50,494 nucleotides of DNA from Streptomyces sp. SID14436 (GCF_010548465.1 NZ_JAAGMD010000675.1:1-50494); one strand, 5' to 3'. Positions 7,671 through 15,791 are shown, counted from the first letter of the stretch. The notes: generated from the sequence alone by a model not told the origin. Numbers and translations are program-made.

Positions 7671-8398
7671 GCGGCCACCCCCAACGCGGTAGCGAGGGCG
7701 GTGAGGTAGGCGTGGCCGATCGACTCGGTGTAGGCCGGGGGCAGGGCCTCGCGGAGCCGGAAGTGGTCGGTGGACCAGTCGATGCCCTTGGCTGCGCGGA
7801 TTTCCTCGGTGGTGGCTTTGCCGCCGCCCTTGCCGTACGCGGCCACGTAGGGGCCCTCGTGGTACTCGCCGTGGCGCCAGCCACGCACCCGGCCCCGATG
7901 CCGAGGGTGGGCCGGTTGAGGCGTCGTCCAGCCGCCCAACTCGAAGTAGCGGTGCATCAGCACCCCGAGCCCGAACATCTCCCCGCACAGGCGCAGGTCT
8001 TTGCGCACGTCGGAGCCAGCGACGTTCTCGATCACGTACGGTCGCCCGGTGGTCTCCAGCGCGGCACGGGTCGGTGTGATGAGCCGGGGGTAGGTGCGGC
8101 CGATTGCGGTGTTGCGGCGTGCATTGGTGCCCTTGGTCGGGGCGCCCTCGCCCTGACAGGGCGGGGAGGTGTGGATGAAGTCGAATTCGTGGCCGTGTGC
8201 GCGGATGAACTCGACGGCGTCGCCCTGGTGGAAGACGTCGCCGCAGTAGTCCGGCTGTGCCTGGATGTCGACGCCGGTCACGTGCCATCCGAGACGCTGG
8301 TAGCCCTTGGTTGCACCGCCGATGCAGCAGTAGGCGTCCAGCACCCGTAAGGGCCGGAACGTGCCCGACACTCGCCGGATAGTGGTGGGTTCAGTCAT
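7667..8398 (-). CDS. Compact C5-type DNA cytosine methyltransferase-like protein
   Basis: A 243-aa SAM-dependent methylase. Motif I reads DAYCCIGGA (21-29), motif IV SPPCQ with nucleophile Cys81, motif VI ENV (124-126). It is much shorter than usual C5 enzymes (over 320 aa), and there is little room for a target recognition domain between motif VIII and the C-terminal IGHAYLTALATALG. Similar short enzymes are common on actinobacterial phages and AICEs. No restriction endonuclease is nearby, so self-protection of the element against host enzymes is more likely than restriction. First gene of the coupled operon. Confidence 0.85.
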   Translation of the reverse strand: MTEPTTIRRVSGTFRPLRVLDAYCCIGGATKGYQRLGWHVTGVDIQAQPDYCGDVFHQGDAVEFIRAHGHEFDFIHTSPPCQGEGAPTKGTNARRNTAIGRTYPRLITPTRAALETTGRPYVIENVAGSDVRKDLRLCGEMFGLGVLMHRYFELGGWTTPQPAHPRHRGRVRGWRHGEYHEGPYVAAYGKGGGKATTEEIRAAKGIDWSTDHFRLREALPPAYTESIGHAYLTALATALGVAA

Positions 8399-8436
8399 GC
8401 TGAATCTCTCCAGTTCCTTCGTTGGGTTCTGGTTGG

Positions 8437-8482
8437 CAAGGGCGGCCCCTCGTTCATTGGCGTGAGGTGGGGGCCGCCCTTG
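8437..8482 (-). terminator. Hairpin between the 60-aa ORF and the replication operon
   Basis: A perfect 13-bp stem (CAAGGGCGGCCCC with GGGGCCGCCCTTG) and 20-nt loop, 6 bp after the stop of the minus-strand 60-aa gene. It separates that gene from the methyltransferase operon. Confidence 0.75.
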
Positions 8483-8488
8483 GCGTAG

Positions 8489-8671
8489 CTAGGCGTTGGT
8501 GCCGGTGTTCGGCGTCGGCGGGTCGGGGTGGAACGCCTTGGTGTAAAGGCGGACGCGGTAGCCGTCGTGGGCCGGGCGGCGTTCGATGGGGTCGCAGTCG
8601 AACGCGGCCGTGAGTGCCTGAGTGATCTCCGGTTCGTCGGCCGGGTCGCAGATGATGCGGATGTCGAACAC
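8489..8671 (-). CDS. 60-aa hypothetical protein
   Basis: A small protein (FDIRIICDPADEPEITQALTAAFDCDP...RRPAHDGYRVRLYTKAFHP) with a predicted beta-alpha-beta-beta pattern and an ERRPAHDGYRVRLY core. I know the type from other Streptomyces integrated elements but not its function. The GTG start at 8671 is fixed by a strong ribosome binding site (AAGGAGA). The longer upstream reading frame is a shadow. It lies 20 bp after the membrane-protein gene and before a terminator. Confidence 0.75.
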   Translation of the reverse strand: MFDIRIICDPADEPEITQALTAAFDCDPIERRPAHDGYRVRLYTKAFHPDPPTPNTGTNA

Positions 8672-8691
8672 GGACTTCTCCTTCTGGCCGG

Positions 8692-9156
8692 TCAGCCGTG
8701 GAAGTGGTTGCGCTTGAACGTGGCCTTGCGGATGTTCACCGTGGTCCCGCCCTTGTGGCTGCTCGTGCTGAGGACCTGGACGGCGATCCAGCCGCCGAAG
8801 ACGACGGCGGCCAGGATGATGAGCTGACCGATGAACGCGGTCAGGGCGGCAATGAACGAGGTGAGCAGCAGCAGCCCGCCGCACACCGCGAGGAAGCCGA
8901 CGCCCCCGAGGGCGACGTTCACCGCCGCGCGGGAGACGGGCGGCGGTGCCGTGACGGGGGCGGGCTGCGGGTGCTCGATGGCGTAGCCGATGACCACCCG
9001 GCCGTCCGGCAGGACGATGCTCGCGACCGCCGGCACGGTGCCCGGCTGCACCGGAACGACCGGCGCCGGGTGGACGGCGCCGGGTGTGATCGGGGTCGGG
9101 GAGTGGACCGGTAAGGCTCGTTCGGCGGGCGCGTGGCGGGCAGATTCGGGGTGCAT
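8692..9156 (-). CDS. Small membrane protein of the transfer region (SpdB-like position)
   Basis: A 154-aa protein with a Pro-rich N-terminal 75 residues and two hydrophobic segments (about 79-101 and 105-130), ending in a basic tail (KGGTTVNIRKATFKRNHFHG). Proteins like this follow the TraB gene in AICEs and conjugative plasmids and are thought to help spread of the plasmid within the recipient mycelium (Spd proteins). That role is inferred from position. ATG at 9156 with AAGGGA upstream. Confidence 0.75.
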   Translation of the reverse strand: MHPESARHAPAERALPVHSPTPITPGAVHPAPVVPVQPGTVPAVASIVLPDGRVVIGYAIEHPQPAPVTAPPPVSRAAVNVALGGVGFLAVCGGLLLLTSFIAALTAFIGQLIILAAVVFGGWIAVQVLSTSSHKGGTTVNIRKATFKRNHFHG

Positions 9157-9177
9157 GCGGAATCCCTTCCGAGTGTT

Positions 9178-9360
9178 GGTCAGGGAGGCGGAGACACCCC
9201 CTTTCGGGGGTGCCGAAGAGGGGTGTTCGGGTGTGTGACCTGGGGTGCCTCCCTGACTCCCTGAACGATCAAAGATGCTGGTCAGGGCCAGGGAGGTGGG
9301 TCAGGGAGGCGGGTAGGGAGTTCTCCCTGCCTCCCTGCCCCGTCGCGGGTCGGCTCCCTG
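9178..9360. repeat. CAGGGAG repeat cluster (candidate clt transfer locus)
   Basis: The 207-bp gap between the TraB-like gene and the next gene holds five exact CAGGGAGG copies (9181 and 9289 and 9302 on plus; 9248-9255 and 9330-9337 on minus) and three more CAGGGAG copies on minus (9257-9263, 9323-9329, 9354-9360). TraB proteins of Streptomyces plasmids bind non-coding 8-bp repeats (TRS) in the clt locus, which lies next to traB. The match in position and word length makes this the best clt candidate. The sequence differs from the published pSVH1 repeat. A CACCCCC/GGGGGTG hairpin is at 9195-9212. Confidence 0.55.
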
Positions 9361-9363
9361 TCG

Positions 9364-11466
9364 TCATTCGGCGGAAGCGGAACCGTCGGTGTCGCGGTTG
9401 GTGAGGGCGCGGGCGACGCGGTCGCGGGCCACGCACATGACGCCGTCGGACTTGTAGGGCGAGGCGCCGGCGTCGTCGAGGACGCGCTTGAGGTCGAGGA
9501 ACGACCAGCGGCCGTAGGCGTCCGCGTTGCGGGTGGCGAGGCGGGCGAGGACGTCCTTGGTGCGCACCCGGGGGGCGTCGCCGATGACGGCGGCGATGTC
9601 CGCGAGCGGGTCGTGCTCCTCGCTGCGGTCGATGGCGTGCAGGGTGGTCACCCCGTCGCGCAGGGCCTTGGCCCGGTCCGTGATCGCGGTGGCCGCGTCG
9701 TCGTCGATGTAGTGCGTGCGCACCGTGATGGACGACTGCCCCGCCGGGATGCTGATGCCGTCGGAGGCGACGACCAGCGTTCCCCGGTCCAGCCCGGGAC
9801 GCAGCAGGTTCGGTGCCGCGCCGCCGTCCACGGCCTTGTCCCCCAGGGCCATGCGGGCCTGGGACTCGGTGCCGAGGGCCAGCGAGGCGCGGGTGTGGGC
9901 GCCCTCGCGCACGAGCTTGGGCAGGTTCTCGTTGGTGGGGTCCTGGGTGCCCTGCCACATCAGCACGTTCACCGCCCGGCCCTGGTTGTGAATCTTGCGG
10001 ACGGCCATGAAGTACCGGGAGTTCGCCTTGGACCCGCCATACGGCCGCTTGTCCTCGTCCTTGGCCGGACACATGAACGCCACCTGCGCCTCATCCACCA
10101 GCACGATCAGCGGCGGAAACTGCGTTCCGGGCGGCGCCTGGATGCGGCGGTTCATCTCCACCACCGCCCCTTCCACCATCTCGGTCACCTGGATCACGTG
10201 CTCATCGGTCGGGCCCTGGATCAGGACGTCGGCCAGGCCGTCGAACATGGCCCAGTCACCCACGCCCTTGAGGTCGCCCATGAGGAACTGCACCGACCGG
10301 TCCAGCGACAGCCACAGCGCCAGGGAGCGCAGGGCGACGGTCTTGCCCTGGTTGGACAGGCCGGTGATGAGCAGGTGCCGCTGATACAGGGAGAGGGCTG
10401 CGGCGTCCCCGCGCAGGTCCTGACCCCACGGCGCCTTGCCCTTGGCGTAGTCGGCGGTCATCGTCTCGTCCGTGACCAGCGGGGACGGGCCGATCGGCTC
10501 ATCCAGCGCCCCCGAGTCCGCGACCCACAACCGCACCGTGCGGGCAGCGGTCGGGATGGTGATGAACACCTCGTGCTCGTGCCGGGTCAGGTTCTCGGCC
10601 AGCTTGCGGCGCTTGCCCTGCACCTCGTTGGTCGACACCCCGGAGGGCAGGGTGACGTCGACTTCCACACCGCATCCGGCGATGGTGATCGGCCCCAGCA
10701 TGCTGGCGCCGGCGTCGCCCATTTCCTTGATGGCGCGGGCCAGGGCGGGGATGCCGAGGTCGCGGAGGGCCTTGACGACGATGGACGGGGTGATCGGCTC
10801 CCCCTCCCCGGAGCGGACGTTGGCGGGCAGGGCCCACTGGGGGGCGGCGTGCTGCTTGCGGCCGACGGACCACAGGGCGAGCAGCGCGAGCAGCGGGCCG
10901 ACCGTGAGCAGTGGCCCCCACACGATCTGGACGATGCGGATGAGTAAGGCGATGAAGTCGATGGTCGCCGACAGCGGCGTGACCACATCCCCGGCGTTGC
11001 CGGTGCTGATGGCCAGGGCGACCCCGAGGGCGACCAGGACACCGACGCTCATGCCCGCCCCGACGGCGACGCCCTTGGCGGCGTCCACGGGCGAGTGGAG
11101 CAGGTCCATGCGGCGGTGGTGGCGGGCGGCCCGAAAGCGCTGCAACCGCTCCTCCCACTCCTGGGCCGCTTCGAGGTTTCCCGCGGCCTCCGCCGCCCGG
11201 ATCATCCGTTCGTAGCGGGAGCCGGTGCGGCCGTCCCACGCCCGACGGGCGGCGATCCGCCCGCCGTTGACGGTGTAGAGGCCGTGCCGGACCACCGCGC
11301 GACCCGCGACCCGGGTCCGCTCGTGCGTGACGGCGGTCTTCACCGCGCGCCCGGAGCGCACCCACAGCGGCACCGGCCGCGCCGGGGGCGCGTCCGGAAC
11401 GACGGTCAGCGTGGTCACGGCCGGGGGGTCGGTGTGCTTGTGGAGGTGAACGACGTTCTCAGACAT
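9364..11466 (-). CDS. traB: TraB-like FtsK/SpoIIIE DNA translocase for conjugation
   Basis: A 700-aa hexameric DNA pump expected to move double-stranded DNA between hyphae. After a cytoplasmic N-terminus come hydrophobic segments at about 131-155 and 168-201, then the motor with Walker A GLSNQGKT (369-376) and Walker B LIVLVDEA (453-460). The C-terminal 70 residues (from VRTKDVLARL) could form the winged helix that reads repeats. The ATG at 11466 (MSENVV) follows AGGAG; the longer upstream frame is rejected because it runs over a neighbouring gene. It is the only conjugation motor in the element, with the repeat cluster just behind its stop. Confidence 0.9.
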   Translation of the reverse strand: MSENVVHLHKHTDPPAVTTLTVVPDAPPARPVPLWVRSGRAVKTAVTHERTRVAGRAVVRHGLYTVNGGRIAARRAWDGRTGSRYERMIRAAEAAGNLEAAQEWEERLQRFRAARHHRRMDLLHSPVDAAKGVAVGAGMSVGVLVALGVALAISTGNAGDVVTPLSATIDFIALLIRIVQIVWGPLLTVGPLLALLALWSVGRKQHAAPQWALPANVRSGEGEPITPSIVVKALRDLGIPALARAIKEMGDAGASMLGPITIAGCGVEVDVTLPSGVSTNEVQGKRRKLAENLTRHEHEVFITIPTAARTVRLWVADSGALDEPIGPSPLVTDETMTADYAKGKAPWGQDLRGDAAALSLYQRHLLITGLSNQGKTVALRSLALWLSLDRSVQFLMGDLKGVGDWAMFDGLADVLIQGPTDEHVIQVTEMVEGAVVEMNRRIQAPPGTQFPPLIVLVDEAQVAFMCPAKDEDKRPYGGSKANSRYFMAVRKIHNQGRAVNVLMWQGTQDPTNENLPKLVREGAHTRASLALGTESQARMALGDKAVDGGAAPNLLRPGLDRGTLVVASDGISIPAGQSSITVRTHYIDDDAATAITDRAKALRDGVTTLHAIDRSEEHDPLADIAAVIGDAPRVRTKDVLARLATRNADAYGRWSFLDLKRVLDDAGASPYKSDGVMCVARDRVARALTNRDTDGSASAE

Positions 11467-11573
11467 GCTGAAAGTGCTCCTGACTGCCCCCATGGGGGCG
11501 GGAGTTTGGGAGAGCCGGGGTGGCCGGGTCCGTGCAGGGAGGCGGCCACCCCGGCATGCGGGGGGTTGGCTGG

Positions 11574-11891
11574 TCACCACCAGCCGGAGGACTTCTTGGC
11601 GGCCTTGGCGCGGGCGGCCTCGGTGATGAGGCGCTGCCGCTCGCCGTGCAGGGCGTTGAGTTCGGCGGTGAGCCGCATCTCGGCGGCGGTGCCGGTGGAC
11701 TCGATCTGTGTCTCGGCCCGGCCGGTGGTGCGGCCCCGCAGAGTGCGGTAGGCGCCCCCGGCGGCGGCACGGAGCATCGCCCGGCGCTCGTGGCTGTTCA
11801 GCGGCCACAACTCACCCCGGCGGACCGCTTCGAGCTTCTTCGTGGTGGCCCGGATCTCGCGGTCCAGGCGGCGCAGGTCGGCGTTGCTCAC
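11574..11891 (-). CDS. 105-aa coiled-coil hypothetical protein
   Basis: A highly charged helical protein (LRRLDREIRATTKKLEAVRR...MRLTAELNALHGERQRLITEAARAKAAKKSSGWW) with heptad-like spacing of Leu/Ala in both halves. I cannot assign a family. Its GTG at 11891 overlaps the stop of the zinc-binding protein gene (GTGA). The TraB-like gene follows 107 bp further on. Probably an accessory protein of transfer. Confidence 0.75.
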   Translation of the reverse strand: MSNADLRRLDREIRATTKKLEAVRRGELWPLNSHERRAMLRAAAGGAYRTLRGRTTGRAETQIESTGTAAEMRLTAELNALHGERQRLITEAARAKAAKKSSGWW

Positions 11892-12241
11892 AGGGTGCTC
11901 CCTTCCGGCCCGTTCGGGTCGGGGTAGGCGCAGGGCACGCAGGTCCCCAGCGAGGTGGGGATGACGTATCCGGCGTCACGCCGGCAGGACGGGCACAGGC
12001 GCCGGGCGGCGTTGGCCTTGGCGAGCGCTGCCCGGCGGGCCGGGGTCATGGGTCGGACCGGTTTGGCGAGGTCGACGCGGTAGAGGTAGGCGACCAGCGG
12101 GCCCCGACGGCGGCGGGGCCGTTCAAGCTGTGCGGCCACGTCCTGGCCTCCGGGGCGTAGCCCTTGGGCGCGGAGTTGGCGGCGGGTGGCGTAGCCGTCC
12201 GGGGCGTAGCGCCACCGGAACACCGGCAGCGCCCCCATCAC
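11888..12241 (-). CDS. RRQRL-motif zinc-binding protein
   Basis: A 117-aa protein of a small family found on Streptomyces integrated elements. It has the ATRRQLRAQGLRPGGQ motif near the N-terminus, a region rich in Arg, and a C-terminal zinc ribbon with CPSC and CVPC pairs. The molecular function is unknown; nucleic acid binding is plausible. Start is GTG at 12241 or the next ATG; the GTG overlaps the stop of the upstream DUF2637 gene (GTGA). Confidence 0.82.
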   Translation of the reverse strand: MMGALPVFRWRYAPDGYATRRQLRAQGLRPGGQDVAAQLERPRRRRGPLVAYLYRVDLAKPVRPMTPARRAALAKANAARRLCPSCRRDAGYVIPTSLGTCVPCAYPDPNGPEGSTL

Positions 12242-13350
12242 GCCGCCTCAGCCGTGGTGCGTTCGGCGAGCAGGGTGTCCCGCAGCTTGCGGGCGTTCGC
12301 CGGTGACGTGCGCACGGCGCGGCGGATGCCCTCACCCGTCACCTTCGCGTCCGGCAGTCCGGCGGTGGCCGCTCGTGCTTCGGTGAGCAGCTGGTCCCAG
12401 GTGCGCTTGGGGCGGGGGGATCGGGCCACCTCGGGAAGTCGACCGGTCGCACGGCGCGGCGGGGTCGACTCCGCCGCAACCGCCCCCCGTACCTTCGGCC
12501 GGGGGGTGTCTGTCGGGGCGGGGATCGCGGGTGTCGGCTTGAGCGGGGGAATCGACTTGCCCAGGTCGACCGCGACTGGTTCCGGCATGGTCAGCCGGGT
12601 GAGTGTCACCACCGGGGCGGGGGTCGATTCGGGCAGGTCAGCCGTAGACCGTTTCCTTGTGGTCTCGGTGGATTCCTCCGCATTCGCGTGCGGGGTGGGG
12701 TCGGGGGTGGTGGTGCCGAACATCGAGGCGAGCGCGGCATCCGCACCGGCCGTGACCCGGTCGCGCTGCACGTCCAGCAGCCTCGATTCGAGCGCGGTGT
12801 CGCCGACGCCGACCTTGCGGGCCAGACGCCACGACTTGCGCTCCGACCACGTCCTCACTCGGTCGCTGGGGTGGTGGGTGGCGCGGGCGCGGTGGTAGGC
12901 GAGGGCCTGCACCAGATCGGCCGTGCGGCGTTCGTGCTCCGCATCCCGGCCGTCGGTGTGCACCACGATCCTGCGTGCCAGGAACGCCATGCCCTCGGCC
13001 GAGACGGACATGCCCATCGGGGTCAGCGCGTAGATGACCGTGCGGCCCAGATCGGGCGCCGCCATCGCACCCATCACCGCGGCGGCGGCCGGCAACGCCC
13101 ACAGGCCGAGGCGGACGATGCGCGGGGACGACTGCCCGAGCATGGTCAGCCCGAGCAGCACCAGCGCGAGCACGGCCGTCGCTCCCTCACCGGCTGCGAG
13201 CGCCCCGAGGGCGGTGCCCTTGCCGTAGGAGTCACCGATGTTGCTGTAGGTGCCGATACCGCCGAACACCCCGGTGGCGAGCATCGGCACGAACGCCGCC
13301 GACAGCACACCGACTTGTGCGCGGGTCAGGGTCCGGTCGGTGGCGCTCAC
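12238..13350 (-). CDS. DUF2637 domain membrane protein
   Basis: A 370-aa protein. The first 130 residues contain four hydrophobic segments (about 11-34, 47-71, 79-98 and 103-125) as in DUF2637 proteins of plasmids and AICEs. The remainder is soluble, with a long Pro/Thr-rich linker (about 205-300) and a C-terminal helical part (WDQLLTEARAATAGLPDAKVTGEGIRRAV) that resembles a DNA-binding helical domain. Known members sit near traB but have no proven role; transfer or spread is likely. The GTG at 13350 overlaps the stop of the DUF6284 gene. Confidence 0.82.
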   Translation of the reverse strand: MSATDRTLTRAQVGVLSAAFVPMLATGVFGGIGTYSNIGDSYGKGTALGALAAGEGATAVLALVLLGLTMLGQSSPRIVRLGLWALPAAAAVMGAMAAPDLGRTVIYALTPMGMSVSAEGMAFLARRIVVHTDGRDAEHERRTADLVQALAYHRARATHHPSDRVRTWSERKSWRLARKVGVGDTALESRLLDVQRDRVTAGADAALASMFGTTTPDPTPHANAEESTETTRKRSTADLPESTPAPVVTLTRLTMPEPVAVDLGKSIPPLKPTPAIPAPTDTPRPKVRGAVAAESTPPRRATGRLPEVARSPRPKRTWDQLLTEARAATAGLPDAKVTGEGIRRAVRTSPANARKLRDTLLAERTTAEAA

Positions 13351-13616
13351 GCGGCACCCCCGGGCACGCTCACACCGGCCGTGCGGTTCAGCAGTGCGAC
13401 CCGGGCGGCGAGCGCGCGGCGGCGGGCCCGGCGGATCCGGCGGGCGTCCAGCTCGGTCGGCGTGCGGTCGAGGGTGATGATGTGCGCGTCGAGCAGGTCG
13501 ACGTCCGCCAGGATGACGGGCATCTCGGTCTCGATCGCGTCCAGCTCGGCGTTCGTCGGCTCCATGAAGTCGGCGAACGCGGTAACAGCGTCCTGAACAG
13601 TGACGATGTGGTTCAT
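13347..13616 (-). CDS. DUF6284-type small protein
   Basis: An 89-aa protein with the conserved block EPTNAELDAIETEMPVILADVDLLDAHI followed by an Arg-rich segment (ARRIRRARRRALAARVALLN). This layout is common as the first gene of the transfer operon in Streptomyces AICEs. Function unknown. ATG at 13616 is chosen because the family starts about 16 residues before the EPT motif; the much longer upstream frame has no support. Its promoter must lie in the gap to the divergent GntR gene. Confidence 0.8.
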   Translation of the reverse strand: MNHIVTVQDAVTAFADFMEPTNAELDAIETEMPVILADVDLLDAHIITLDRTPTELDARRIRRARRRALAARVALLNRTAGVSVPGGAA

Positions 13617-14056
13617 GGGTCGTGGTTCCTTCCAGAGAGGAACGGCCCGAACAGCGGCCCCGGGTCTAGCCACCCGGGGCTCGCGCCGTTGAAGTCGGTA
13701 GATCCGGCTCCCCTCAGCGCTGCTCCTACGAGACGAGCAGCGGAGGCAACCGGCCGCAGCAGATGAGCTGCGGAGAGGTCGATGCGCGACGTAGCCACGC
13801 GATCCGCCTTTTCGACTCGGGGAGACGGGGCCCACCTATGCAGTTGTCAAAGAACCGGCGCTTCCTTCGAGCCCCTTCCAGAGCCCTCGGGGCGACGTCA
13901 TGCCAGCGCAAGCGGGCACACTTGAAGGAGCTGCACCACTTGCTCAACTTGTTGGTACAAGCTGATGCAGTGATGCTGCACCGGCAGGAGGCGAGTCGTC
14001 AAGAGATTGGAGCCCACATGTACCAACAAGTTGCGCGAGTGCGTCATGATGAGCCC
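13617..14056. other. Divergent regulatory region of the AICE
   Basis: 440 bp without a convincing gene between the transfer operon (minus) and the GntR gene (plus). It holds a CCCGGGT...ACCCGGG hairpin near 13660-13677, a TTGACA-like box on the minus strand near 13848-13853, and the two operator-like inverted sites at 13945-14033. The plus-strand frame that runs into the GntR gene has no good start and is not counted as coding. Confidence 0.6.
13945..14033. promoter_or_regulatory. Inverted pair of GntR operator-like sites
   Basis: CAACTTGTTGGTAC at 13945-13958 is repeated exactly in inverse orientation at 14020-14033. The first copy lies in the near-palindrome CTTGT-TGGT-ACAAG (13948-13961), typical of GntR-family operators. 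The second is 24 bp before the chosen GntR start. Centres are 75 bp apart, about seven DNA turns, which would suit looping. Binding by the adjacent regulator is inferred. Confidence 0.7.
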
Positions 14057-14824
14057 ATGAGTAAGCAACCGAAGTACCGGCAGGTGGCCGACGCCCTACG
14101 TCGCGAGATCGTGAACGGCGCGTTCGATCACGACCGCCGGTTGCCCTCGGAGAGTGAGCTGTCAGCCCGGTTCGAGGCTTCCCGCAACACAGTGCGATCC
14201 GGGCTTGCCCTGCTGGTCAGCGAGGGGCTGATCACGTCCAGCCAGGGGCTGGGGTACGAGGTCAGATCGCATGAGGTCTTCAAGCTGAACGCGTCGCGCT
14301 TTGAGAACCTGAACTTCCCGCACAACGGGGATGCCTACAACACCGATGTGACGAACGCCGGCCGTCGGCCACACCAGACGTTCCGCGTCGAGATGCTGCC
14401 TGCACCTGAAGAGGTAGCGGAGCGCCTGAGGGTGGAGCTGGGGAGCAAGACCGTTCTTCGGTTCTGTCACCGTTACGTGGATGACGTGCCGTGGTCCACG
14501 CAGGCCACGTACTACCCGGCCTGGCTGATCGAAGAGTCTCCCCGCTTGGCTGAACCTGGGGACATCGAAGAAGGGACCACAAGGTACCTGGCTGCTCGCG
14601 GGGTCGAGCAGATCGGCTACTTCGATGAGATCGCAACACGTATGCCGACGCCAGAAGAGGCTCGCCTCTTGGAGATGGGCGCCGGCGTGCCCGTACTGCT
14701 TTGGACGCGAACGGGCTACTCGGCAGACCGTCCCATCCGGTGCACCATCACAACGTTCCGGGGCGACCTCAACCAGATGAACTACGAGATCGGCGACCTC
14801 GCCGGCCGAAGCGAGAACACGTGA
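14057..14824 (+). CDS. GntR-family (HutC/UTRA) transcriptional regulator of the element
   Basis: A 255-aa repressor-like protein. The N-terminal wHTH is clear (KYRQVADALRREIVNGAF...LPSESELSARFEASRNTVRSGLALLVSEGLI), followed by a UTRA-type ligand domain ending FRGDLNQMNYEI. In pSAM2 and related elements a GntR protein of this kind (KorSA, TraR) keeps transfer and excision genes off. The ATG at 14057 starts right before the first helix; another ATG at 14018 would add 13 residues and lie over the operator. The GNAT gene overlaps its stop by 4 bp. Confidence 0.9.
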   Translation: MSKQPKYRQVADALRREIVNGAFDHDRRLPSESELSARFEASRNTVRSGLALLVSEGLITSSQGLGYEVRSHEVFKLNASRFENLNFPHNGDAYNTDVTNAGRRPHQTFRVEMLPAPEEVAERLRVELGSKTVLRFCHRYVDDVPWSTQATYYPAWLIEESPRLAEPGDIEEGTTRYLAARGVEQIGYFDEIATRMPTPEEARLLEMGAGVPVLLWTRTGYSADRPIRCTITTFRGDLNQMNYEIGDLAGRSENT

Positions 14825-15390
14825 TCGTCACTTCCGCAGAACCGCATGACTTGGCCAAGCTGCTGTCCTTCCGTGAGGAGGCAGCGGCTTGGTTGCGCGG
14901 TCTTGGCTCCGATCAGTGGAGCCGTCCGTATCCAGCGGAGAAGTTGTTGGCCACGATCGAGGCTGGCACCGTGTTCATGCTCCGCGACGGTCATGCGACA
15001 GCAGGAACCATCACGCTCACACCGGATGTCGAGGACGGCCTGTGGGCCGGTGACGAGCTGAGCGAACCGTCGATGTTCGTCAACAAGTTGACCATCGCCC
15101 GTGCGTACGCCGGACAGAATCTTGGCGGCCGACTACTCGATTGGGCTGGCGACCGCGCATGCCGCGCGGGTGCCCGGTGGCTTCGGCTGGACGCATGGAC
15201 TACGAATGCGGAGCTTCAGCGGTACTACCTCGAACAAGGCTTCACGCATGTCCGCACAGTGCTAGAGGGAAGTGCGGTGAACGGCGGTCCGCGAGTCTCT
15301 GGGTGGCTTGCGCAACGAGCGGCACGGCCAGCGGATCACGGGTTCGTGGACCGCACGCCAGCGCCTCCGCGCCTACCGTCTGCGGCTTGA
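14821..15390 (+). CDS. GNAT-family N-acetyltransferase carried by the AICE
   Basis: A 189-aa acetyltransferase. The acetyl-CoA loop is seen as IARAYAGQNLGGRLLDWA (V/I-x-x-x-x-Q-x-x-G-x-G-like), followed by GARWLRLDAWTTNAELQRYYLEQGF, typical of the GNAT fold. The substrate is unknown. The GTG start overlaps the regulator stop (GTGA), so it is co-expressed with the GntR protein and likely repressed by it. It may be cargo or may act in element biology. The last 20 residues are Pro/Ala-rich and lie outside the fold. Confidence 0.85.
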   Translation: MIVTSAEPHDLAKLLSFREEAAAWLRGLGSDQWSRPYPAEKLLATIEAGTVFMLRDGHATAGTITLTPDVEDGLWAGDELSEPSMFVNKLTIARAYAGQNLGGRLLDWAGDRACRAGARWLRLDAWTTNAELQRYYLEQGFTHVRTVLEGSAVNGGPRVSGWLAQRAARPADHGFVDRTPAPPRLPSAA

Positions 15391-15650
15391 GCGACAGTGG
15401 GTACGTTGCGACGCGGTGGGCATCTCGACGCGCGAGACGCGCGCGGGTGGGGGGATGCGTGAGTCAAACCCCACATCTAGTGGTTGGATTGCTGCAACGG
15501 CCCAGAGAAAGTGGTCCCCCGAGGGATTTTCTCGCCCAACCCGCCTACTCTTGAGCCTAGTTCCTCCCCAGAGGTCCCACTGAGTCGTTCGCCTCGGTGA
15601 GGCGAAGTTCTGAGGCTTGCTCAGGACACCTATTGGGACCGAAGGGAGGG

Positions 15651-15791
15651 ATGCAGATGGCAGAGGAATCCTCAACTGCCGATCGCTGCGTACAGTGTGA
15701 GAGCCGTCGCTCGAAGCGGCAGGTGATCACCGACTGGGCGCCGGTGATCGCAGTCGTCATCAAGGAAGTGGTGCAGCTCTTCTGGTCTTGA
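15651..15791 (+). CDS. 46-aa small protein near attR
   Basis: A short ORF with a GGGAGGG ribosome binding site 0-6 bp ahead of ATG 15651 (or 7 nt from the second ATG at 15657). The product has a CVQC pair, a basic RRSKRQ stretch and a hydrophobic C-terminal helix (WAPVIAVVIKEVVQLFW) that could reach the membrane. Two terminator hairpins follow, which supports real expression. I do not recognise the family. The 260 bp between it and the GNAT gene show no other gene. Confidence 0.55.
   Translation: MQMAEESSTADRCVQCESRRSKRQVITDWAPVIAVVIKEVVQLFWS

Noticed and set aside
9613..10947. 444-codon plus-strand frame
   Set aside because: Antisense to the TraB-like gene with no motif of its own.
13763..14056. 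N-terminal extension of the GntR protein
   Set aside because: It would place coding sequence over the operator pair and has no fold; ATG 14057 fits the wHTH start.
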